A stretch of 17,141 bases of DNA from RGIG7450 sp045577655 (lineage in GTDB: Bacteria > Bacillota > Clostridia > RUG12999): the NCBI GenBank assembly GCA_045577655.1, contig JAZNIU010000025.1, forward strand, positions 1 to 17,141, given 5' to 3'. Below the pieces are notes generated by a model. It searched no databases, was not told where the DNA came from, and saw only the letters and a program-made list of their open reading frames with translations. This document shows, piece after piece, positions 7,162 through 12,398 of this stretch (the stretch's first letter is position 1; the number at the start of each line of letters is the position of its first letter). The position numbers and the translations under genes are program-made.

Positions 7162-7381
7162 ATTTTACAAAATCCTCTTCCGTACCGGAAACGGGATATA
7201 TTTCCGCTGCAGCACTGAAATTATAAACATCCCCGTAAGATTCATATTCAAACTCATTTTCGGGCGGTTTATACATAAGTCCGGTGCAGTCGGTGAAAGA
7301 ACCTGAATTTGCAGTATAGAAATTGTCATAGTCCTTTTCTGTTTCGTGAGGAAAAGGGATTTTATTCCTGTTTTTTTTCAT
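7160..7381 (-). CDS. Small acidic, tyrosine-rich protein of unknown function
   Basis: A 73-residue protein, no recognised domain, no signal peptide or membrane segment. Seen: a basic start (MKKNRNKIPFPHE) then an acidic body with seven Tyr, including DCTGLMYKPPENEFEYESYG. I think it is a real gene because a very strong ribosome binding site (GGAGGGG) sits 7 nt before the ATG at 7381 and its stop runs directly into the shared bidirectional terminator. It has one Cys (position 32). No -10/-35 with good spacing was found on the minus strand upstream; the region is A/T rich. Function unknown; it resembles the many small conserved clostridial hypothetical proteins. Confidence 0.68.
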   Translation of the reverse strand: MKKNRNKIPFPHETEKDYDNFYTANSGSFTDCTGLMYKPPENEFEYESYGDVYNFSAAAEIYPVSGTEEDFVK

Positions 7382-7450
7382 TTTTCAACCCCTCCGGTAA
7401 TATTTTTTGACGGCTGTGAAAAAATATACTTAAAAAATTTAAAAATACAC

Positions 7451-7479
7451 TTGCAAAAAGAAAAAAAGTGTGCTATAAT
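7451..7479 (+). promoter_or_regulatory. Strong sigma-A promoter of rplS
   Basis: TTGCAA (7451-7456), 17-nt spacer, extended -10 TGCTATAAT (7471-7479). Predicted start near 7486, giving a leader of about 73 nt. Confidence 0.85.
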
Positions 7480-7485
7480 ATGTTT

Positions 7486-7555
7486 CTGTATTACGGATGG
7501 TCCTCTGGCGACAGTGTTTTTGGTCGGTAAGAACGTCTTAGAATAAGGAGAGAAA
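7486..7555 (+). ncRNA. Structured 5' leader of rplS (possible L19 leader)
   Basis: The untranslated leader holds two small hairpins: CTG-GCGA-CAG (7505-7514) with a GNRA-type loop, and TAAGA-ACG-TCTTA (7528-7540), followed by AAGGAG (7545-7550). Firmicutes often carry an autoregulatory L19 leader at this place; whether this one matches that family needs a covariance search, so the call is tentative. Confidence 0.35.
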
Positions 7556-7558
7556 GAA

Positions 7559-7903
7559 ATGACAGAAATTGTTAAGGCTCTTGGTAAAGAGCAGATGAAA
7601 GCAGAAGTTCCCCAGTTCTGTATCGGTGACACTGTAAAAGTTAGTTGTAAAATCAAAGAGGGTGCCCGTGAAAGAATTCAGATGTTTGAGGGAATAGTCA
7701 TCAGAAAGAAAAATGGGGGTATTTCCGAAAGCTTCACAGTAAGAAGAATTTCTTATGGTGTTGGCGTTGAAAAAACTTTTCCGCTTCACTCACCAAACGT
7801 TGTAAATGTTGAGGTTGTAAGAAAAGGTAAAGTTCGCCGTGCTCGCCTCTACTATCTCCGTGACAGAGTTGGTAAAGCAGCAAAGGTTAAAGAAAAACTC
7901 TAA
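7559..7903 (+). CDS. rplS: 50S ribosomal protein L19
   Basis: A 114-residue structural protein of the large subunit, located at the 30S-50S interface. The whole protein matches the L19 fold: PQFCIGDTVKVSCKIKEG, then the core RIQMFEGIVIRKKNGG and SFTVRRISYGVGVEKTFPLH, and the C-terminal block KGKVRRARLYYLRDRVGKAAKVKEKL. Length is standard. Start ATG at 7559 with AAGGAG 8 nt upstream. It has its own strong promoter, a structured leader and a terminator right after the stop, while lepB and rbgA follow downstream, the usual rplS-lepB-rbgA order of Firmicutes. Confidence 0.99.
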   Translation: MTEIVKALGKEQMKAEVPQFCIGDTVKVSCKIKEGARERIQMFEGIVIRKKNGGISESFTVRRISYGVGVEKTFPLHSPNVVNVEVVRKGKVRRARLYYLRDRVGKAAKVKEKL

Positions 7904-7927
7904 AAAAGAGCGGGCTTGTCCCGTCGG

Positions 7928-7954
7928 AAAAGCCGCGTTTTTTCGCGGCTTTTT
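7928..7954 (+). terminator. Intrinsic terminator after rplS
   Basis: AAAAGCCGCG (7928-7937), loop TTTTTT, CGCGGCTTTT (7944-7953) followed by more T. It stands between rplS and lepB, so lepB-rbgA expression depends on read-through or on an unseen promoter. A short GC hairpin CGGG-CTTGT-CCCG lies just before it. Confidence 0.88.
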
Positions 7955-7982
7955 GTATTTTTTGCTGAAAGGACACAAAAAA

Positions 7983-8555
7983 ATGGAAAATGGTGAAAAT
8001 ATAAAAGTGAAAAAATCGCTTGGGATGGAAATTTTCGAATGGGTTCAGGCAATTGTTATAGCGGTTGTTATAGCTATGTTTTTAAGAACCTATATTTTTA
8101 CGCTTGTTGATGTTAACGGCTCGTCAATGGTTCCCACTCTTCATCATGGCGACAAGCTTATTGTGCGCAGAATAGCGTATGAACCGGAGGCAGGCGATAT
8201 TATTATATTCAGACCCGCATCAAACGAAAACACTCCTTATGTTAAAAGGGTGATTGCAACAGAGGGCCAGGTGGTTGATATAAAATATAACCAGGCGGAA
8301 GATTATGCCGAGGTTTATGTTGATGGAGTAAAGCTTGACGAAGATTATATAAACGAAGAAATAGACATAAACCATGTTGGTGACGGTGTTTATCCCAGAG
8401 TGGTACCCGACGACTGCTACTTTGTTCTGGGTGACAACAGAAACGGAAGTACAGACAGCAGATTTTCCTCGGTTGGGATGGTAACAAAAGATTCTGTTAT
8501 AGGAAAAGCGCAGGTAAGAGTGTGGCCGCTCAGCGATATTGGTTCCATATATTAA
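7983..8555 (+). CDS. lepB: Signal peptidase I
   Basis: A membrane-bound serine protease (family S26) that cleaves signal peptides from exported proteins; 190 residues, normal for Gram-positive enzymes. Seen: cytoplasmic start, one membrane anchor (about residues 17-40, WVQAIVIAVVIAMFLRTYIF), the catalytic serine box NGSSMVPTL with Ser48, the lysine box YVKRVIA with Lys88 as general base, and the conserved GDNRNGSTDSR box. Start ATG at 7983 with AAAGGA 9 nt upstream; the frame is open farther upstream through the rplS terminator, but those codons would overlap rplS and are not real. The next gene, rbgA, starts 12 bp after the stop, so lepB and rbgA are co-transcribed. Confidence 0.97.
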   Translation: MENGENIKVKKSLGMEIFEWVQAIVIAVVIAMFLRTYIFTLVDVNGSSMVPTLHHGDKLIVRRIAYEPEAGDIIIFRPASNENTPYVKRVIATEGQVVDIKYNQAEDYAEVYVDGVKLDEDYINEEIDINHVGDGVYPRVVPDDCYFVLGDNRNGSTDSRFSSVGMVTKDSVIGKAQVRVWPLSDIGSIY

Positions 8556-8567
8556 ACGAGGTGGAAT

Positions 8568-9419
8568 ATGAATTTACAATGGTTCCCGGGACATATGGCA
8601 AAAACCCGCCGGATGATGGCGGACAGCCTGAAAATAGTTGACGTTGCGGTGGAAATTCTTGACGCGAGAATACCCATGTCGTCCAGAAACCCCGAGATAG
8701 ACAAAATTTTAAGAGGGAAACCGAGAGTAGTTGTTCTCAACAAATCGGACATGGCAGACCCCGCTGCTACAAAGCTTTGGGTGGACTATTTTGCAAAAAA
8801 AGGAATTGCTGCCATTGAGGTAAGTTGCACTACCGGAAAAGGTATTAACAAACTGACAGACTATGCGGGTTCACAGCTTAAAGAAAAAATTGAAAGAGAC
8901 AGTAAAAGAGGAATATCCAGGTCAATAAAAATTATGCTTTGCGGCATACCTAATGTTGGCAAATCTTCTTTTATAAACAGAGTTGCAGGTAAAGCGGTGA
9001 CAAAAACGGGCGACCGTCCGGGCGTTACCAAAGGCAAACAGTGGCTGAGGCTTGCAAGCGGTGTTGAAATGCTTGACATGCCGGGTATTCTGTGGCCTAA
9101 ATTTGAAAGCGAGGATGTTGCCTTGAAGCTTGCTTTTACGGGCGCAATCCGCGATGAAATAATGGATGTTGAAGAACTTGCCTGCCTGCTTATAAAGTTT
9201 TTAAGAGAAAGGTATCCGAAAAACCTTTGCGAAAGATATAAGATAGAGCTAAATGAGGAATATTCCGACTATGAAGTGCTTGAACTTATTGCAAAAAGCA
9301 GAGGGTTTTTGCTGAAAAAAGGCGAGCTGGACACTTTGCGTGCGGCAAACATTTTGCTGGACGAGTTCAGAGGCTGCAGGCTGGGCAACATAACAATGGA
9401 AACACCTGATGAATTTTAA
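8568..9419 (+). CDS. rbgA: Ribosome biogenesis GTPase RbgA (YlqF)
   Basis: A 283-residue circularly permuted GTPase needed for late assembly of the 50S subunit. The permuted order of G motifs is directly visible: G4 NKSD (58-61), then G1 GIPNVGKSS (126-134), G2 PGVTKG (151-156) and G3 DMPG (170-173). N-terminal QWFPGHMAKTRR is the family signature. The C-terminal part forms the ANTAR-like RNA-binding region. Start ATG at 8568 with GAGGTGG upstream. The stop at 9417-9419 is immediately followed by the inverted-repeat element at 9420. Confidence 0.98.
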   Translation: MNLQWFPGHMAKTRRMMADSLKIVDVAVEILDARIPMSSRNPEIDKILRGKPRVVVLNKSDMADPAATKLWVDYFAKKGIAAIEVSCTTGKGINKLTDYAGSQLKEKIERDSKRGISRSIKIMLCGIPNVGKSSFINRVAGKAVTKTGDRPGVTKGKQWLRLASGVEMLDMPGILWPKFESEDVALKLAFTGAIRDEIMDVEELACLLIKFLRERYPKNLCERYKIELNEEYSDYEVLELIAKSRGFLLKKGELDTLRAANILLDEFRGCRLGNITMETPDEF

Positions 9420-9502
9420 AAGGATTTGGCTTCGGCGGTTGGTCATAGGGATTATTCGCCTAAAAATTATAATTTTAGCACTAAACTGTGTCAAAACCAC
9501 AC

Positions 9503-9524
9503 GAAATCCGTCAGGATAACTTCG
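9503..9524 (+). other. Conserved bulged hairpin inside the element
   Basis: CGAA-ATCC-GTCA-GGAT-AAC-TTCG: an outer stem CGAA (9502-9505)/TTCG (9521-9524), a 3-nt bulge, and an inner stem ATCC (9506-9509)/GGAT (9514-9517) around GTCA. Copy 2 keeps the same design at 17114-17135 with bulge ATC, which suggests the folded shape matters. Confidence 0.6.
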
Positions 9525-9611
9525 TAGCTCAACTTGTTTAGTATCAAAAATTATTGATTTTTATGGTGCAAGCAGTTTTTAAACTAAAATTTTTAGATTT
9601 ATGCAAAGAAT

Positions 9612-9648
9612 AAAAACACCGGAATACTGACGTATTTCGGTGTTTTTT
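9612..9648 (+). terminator. Intrinsic terminator-like hairpin inside the element
   Basis: ACACCGGAATAC (9616-9627), loop TGAC, GTATTTCGGTGT (9632-9643): 12 pairs with one G-T wobble, extended by AAAA/TTTT and followed by T6. It probably ends the lepB-rbgA transcript and could also act on the minus strand. Confidence 0.8.
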
Positions 9649-9743
9649 GATGTAGTATAAACTAAAAATATGGTTTAAAAACCGATTCATCCCTATGACC
9701 AACCGCCGTTTGCCAAATCCTTTTTTTTACATAAAGTGGGCTA

Positions 9744-9772
9744 TTTACAAAAAAGATTTTTTATTATATAAT
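9744..9772 (+). promoter_or_regulatory. Promoter of the nth-uvrB-uvrA-gpsA operon
   Basis: TTTACA (9744-9749), exactly 17-nt spacer, TATAAT (9767-9772). Predicted start near 9779, 15 nt before the ATG of nth at 9794. It begins just outside the right arm of the inverted-repeat element. Confidence 0.78.
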
Positions 9773-9793
9773 AAGAAGATGAGGAAAAATATT

Positions 9794-10420
9794 ATGAATA
9801 AAAAAGATAAAGTAAAAGAAATACAAAAGATATTTGATGAAATATATGCAGGGGCAGAATGCACGCTCGATTTTGAGACTCCGTTGCAGCTGCTCATTGC
9901 AACACAGCTTGCTGCACAGTGTACCGACAAAAGAGTGAACACAGTGACGCCGGCACTTTTTGCAAGATATAAAAGTGCAGAAGATTTTGCAAATGCAGAT
10001 ATTATAGAACTTGAAGGGTATATCCGTTCCACAGGATTTTTCAGAAACAAAGCGAAAAACATTATTGCCTGTTGCAAAAAGCTTGTGAGCGATTTTGACG
10101 GCGAGGTTCCCGAAACAATGGAAGAGCTGACAAGCCTTGACGGAGTGGGCAGGAAAACTGCCAATATAATCATCGGGGATGTGTATAAAAAACCTGCGGT
10201 GGTTGTGGACACCCATGCAAAAAGACTTGCAAACAGAATGGGGCTTACAAATCACACCGACCCGGTAAAAATTGAATTTGACCTTATGAAAATTTTGCCT
10301 CCTGAAAGCTCGGCAGATTTTTGCCACAAGCTTGTGTATCACGGCAGAGAAGTTTGTAAGGCAATAAAACCCAGATGCGATATTTGCAAAATAGCACATA
10401 TTTGCAGCAAAAAAATATGA
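9794..10420 (+). CDS. nth: Endonuclease III (DNA glycosylase/AP lyase)
   Basis: A 208-residue base excision repair enzyme that removes oxidised pyrimidines and cuts at abasic sites. Seen: QLLIATQLAAQCTDKRVN near the N-terminus, the helix-hairpin-helix LTSLDGVGRKTANIIIGDVY with the catalytic Lys at the loop (position K in LAAQCTDK is structural; the HhH Lys follows GVGRK), the catalytic Asp in VVVDTHAKRLANRMGL, and the C-terminal iron-sulfur cluster C-x6-C-x2-C-x5-C (CKAIKPRCDICKIAHIC). Start ATG at 9794 is chosen because GAGGA lies 9 nt upstream and it is 15 nt after the predicted transcription start. The frame is open back to 9695, but those codons lie in the inverted repeat and before the promoter. 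uvrB starts 22 bp after the stop. Confidence 0.97.
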   Translation: MNKKDKVKEIQKIFDEIYAGAECTLDFETPLQLLIATQLAAQCTDKRVNTVTPALFARYKSAEDFANADIIELEGYIRSTGFFRNKAKNIIACCKKLVSDFDGEVPETMEELTSLDGVGRKTANIIIGDVYKKPAVVVDTHAKRLANRMGLTNHTDPVKIEFDLMKILPPESSADFCHKLVYHGREVCKAIKPRCDICKIAHICSKKI

Positions 10421-10442
10421 AACTATAAGGGCGTGAAATAGA

Positions 10443-12398
10443 TTGGATAAGTTTAAACTTGTTTCTCCCTTTTCTCCGACAGGAGACCAGCCCGAGGCTA
10501 TAGAAAAGCTTGCTGAAGGCATTTTAAAAGGCGAGCGCGGACAAACGCTTCTCGGTGTTACCGGTTCGGGAAAAACCTTTACAATGGCAAATGTTATTGA
10601 AAAGGTGAACCGTCCGACACTTGTTCTTGCTCATAATAAAACACTTTCAGCACAGCTTGCAAACGAATTTAAAGAGTTTTTTCCTGAAAATGCAGTTGAA
10701 TATTTTGTTTCATATTATGACTATTACCAGCCGGAAGCATATATTGCAGGCACAGACACCTATATTGAAAAAGATTCATCAATAAACGACGAAATTGACA
10801 AGCTGCGCCATTCGGCAACGGCAGCGCTTTTTGAACGGAGAGATGTTATCATTGTGTCGTCTGTCAGCTGTATTTACAGTCTGGGGGACCCGTCGGACTA
10901 CGAAAATATGATGATTTCACTCCGACCCGGAACAGAAATGGGGCGTGACGAGCTTTTAAGACGGCTGGTTGGCATACAATATGAGAGAAATGATATAGAC
11001 TTTTCACGGGGAAGGTTCCGTGTGCGTGGAGATGTGGTGGAAATTCACCCTGCCGGCAGCGAGCAGCCTGTGAGAGTTGAGTTTTTCGGAGATGAAATAG
11101 AGAGAATTTCCGAGGTTGATTATGTGACAGGCAAAGTGCTTGGCAGAAGAAACCATATAGCAATATTTCCTGCATCGCATTATGTAACAACCAAAGAAAA
11201 AATGGAAAGTGCGCTTAAAACAATTGAGCAGGAGCTTAAGGAAAGATGCGACTATTTCGAAAAAAAGGGCAAACTGCTTGAAAAGCAAAGGCTTGAACAA
11301 AGAACAAACTATGATATGGAAATGATTAGAGAGATAGGGTTTTGCAGCGGCATAGAAAACTATTCCCGCGTGCTCAGCGGCAGAAAGCCTGGGAGCGTGC
11401 CCTACACTCTGCTTGACTATTTCCCGGACGATTTTCTGCTTATGATAGACGAGTCCCACGTAACAATCCCTCAGGTGAGGGCGATGTATAACGGTGACAG
11501 AGCGAGAAAAGAGTCTCTTGTGGAATATGGGTTCAGATTGCCATCTGCATTTGACAACAGACCGCTTAATTTTGAAGAGTTTGAAAAAAAGATTAACCAG
11601 ACGGTATTTGTTTCCGCTACACCGGGCGAATATGAAAAGAACCATTCAACCGCCATTGCGGAACAGATTTTAAGGCCCACAGGACTGCCAGACCCTGTTA
11701 TAACCGTTCGTCCTACCGAGGGGCAAATTGATGATTTGCTCTATGAAATAAATAACAGGACAGAGAAAAACCAAAGAGTGTTTGTTACAACGCTTACAAA
11801 GAAAATGGCAGAATCGCTCACAGATTATCTGTCGGAAAACGGTGTTCGTGTTAAATATCTGCATTCGGATATTGACACCATGGAACGTATGGAAATAATC
11901 CGTGATTTGCGTCTGGGCAAGTTTGATGTGCTGGTGGGGATAAACCTTTTAAGAGAAGGGCTTGACATTCCGGAAGTTTCGCTTGTTGCCATTTTAGATG
12001 CAGACAAGGAAGGTTTCCTGCGAAGCGAAACCTCGCTCATACAGACAATAGGCCGAGCTGCCAGAAATGTTGACGGTGAAGTTATTATGTATGCCGATGA
12101 GGTTACCGGCGCAATGAAAAGAGCAATAGCAGAAACGGAAAGGCGCCGGAAAATACAGACGGAGTATAATAAAAAACACGGCATTGTTCCAAAAAGTGTT
12201 GAAAAGGCAGTACATGATGTTATAGAAGCTACAATTTCTATAAAAAATGATGATAAAAAGAAGAGTAAAAAAGAAAAAGAGACGCTGATTCGCGCTCTTA
12301 CAAAAGATATGCAAAAAGCAGCCACAATGCTCGATTTTGAACTTGCGGCAGCACTCAGAGACAGGATAAAGGAATTGAAAGAAGATGGCACAAAATAA
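10443..12398 (+). CDS. uvrB: UvrABC system protein B
   Basis: The damage-verifying helicase of nucleotide excision repair, loaded by UvrA and handing over to UvrC. 651 residues, standard. Seen: N-terminal FKLVSPFSPTGDQPEAI, Walker A GVTGSGKT (38-45), the beta-hairpin region with YYDYYQPEAYI, Walker B DESH (336-339), helicase motifs LREGLDIPEV and QTIGRAARN, and the C-terminal UVR motif for UvrC binding (AATMLDFELAAALRDRIKEL). Start is TTG at 10443: it gives the canonical N-terminus (MDKFKLVS) and AAGGG lies 12 nt upstream. No LexA/DinR box (GAAC-N4-GTTC) was seen near the operon promoter. Its last 14 nt overlap uvrA. Confidence 0.99.
   Translation: MDKFKLVSPFSPTGDQPEAIEKLAEGILKGERGQTLLGVTGSGKTFTMANVIEKVNRPTLVLAHNKTLSAQLANEFKEFFPENAVEYFVSYYDYYQPEAYIAGTDTYIEKDSSINDEIDKLRHSATAALFERRDVIIVSSVSCIYSLGDPSDYENMMISLRPGTEMGRDELLRRLVGIQYERNDIDFSRGRFRVRGDVVEIHPAGSEQPVRVEFFGDEIERISEVDYVTGKVLGRRNHIAIFPASHYVTTKEKMESALKTIEQELKERCDYFEKKGKLLEKQRLEQRTNYDMEMIREIGFCSGIENYSRVLSGRKPGSVPYTLLDYFPDDFLLMIDESHVTIPQVRAMYNGDRARKESLVEYGFRLPSAFDNRPLNFEEFEKKINQTVFVSATPGEYEKNHSTAIAEQILRPTGLPDPVITVRPTEGQIDDLLYEINNRTEKNQRVFVTTLTKKMAESLTDYLSENGVRVKYLHSDIDTMERMEIIRDLRLGKFDVLVGINLLREGLDIPEVSLVAILDADKEGFLRSETSLIQTIGRAARNVDGEVIMYADEVTGAMKRAIAETERRRKIQTEYNKKHGIVPKSVEKAVHDVIEATISIKNDDKKKSKKEKETLIRALTKDMQKAATMLDFELAAALRDRIKELKEDGTK

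Larger units (their letters stand above)
9420..9725. repeat. Approximately 300-bp non-coding element with terminal inverted repeats (copy 1)
   Basis: The left arm 9422-9452 and right arm 9689-9720 are inverted repeats: GGATTTGGC, then TT (left) or AAA (right), then a perfect 20-bp block CGGCGGTTGGTCATAGGGAT. The left end abuts the rbgA stop; the right end is followed by eight T (9721-9728). Inside (9453-9688) there is no ORF but several small hairpins: CTAAAA..TTTTAG around 9461-9479, GAAATCC-GTCA-GGAT..TTC around 9503-9523, AAAAAT..ATTTTT near 9546-9562, and a strong terminator-like hairpin at 9612-9647. Positions 9444-9524 recur at 17055-17135. No transposase and no clear target duplication is visible. 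It may be a small non-autonomous mobile element, a structured RNA, or a terminator with a very large loop. Confidence 0.85.

Noticed and set aside
7839..7982. In-frame upstream extension of lepB overlapping rplS
   Set aside because: It would read through the rplS coding end and its terminator hairpin; the ATG at 7983 has a proper ribosome binding site and gives the usual signal peptidase N-terminus.
9420..9725. CRISPR array or retron-type RNA as explanation for the repeat
   Set aside because: There is no series of regularly spaced repeats, and no cas or reverse transcriptase gene in the window.
9410..9735. Target-site duplication flanking the inverted-repeat element
   Set aside because: The flanks are A- and T-runs that belong to the inverted repeat itself; no independent direct repeat could be identified.
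9695..9793. In-frame N-terminal extension of nth starting inside the inverted repeat
   Set aside because: These codons lie before the predicted promoter and in the right arm of the repeat; endonuclease III starts near the MNKKDK position and has a ribosome binding site there.
9764..10522. 252-codon open frame on the minus strand over nth and the start of uvrB
   Set aside because: Antisense to conserved genes, no recognisable protein, no start signals.
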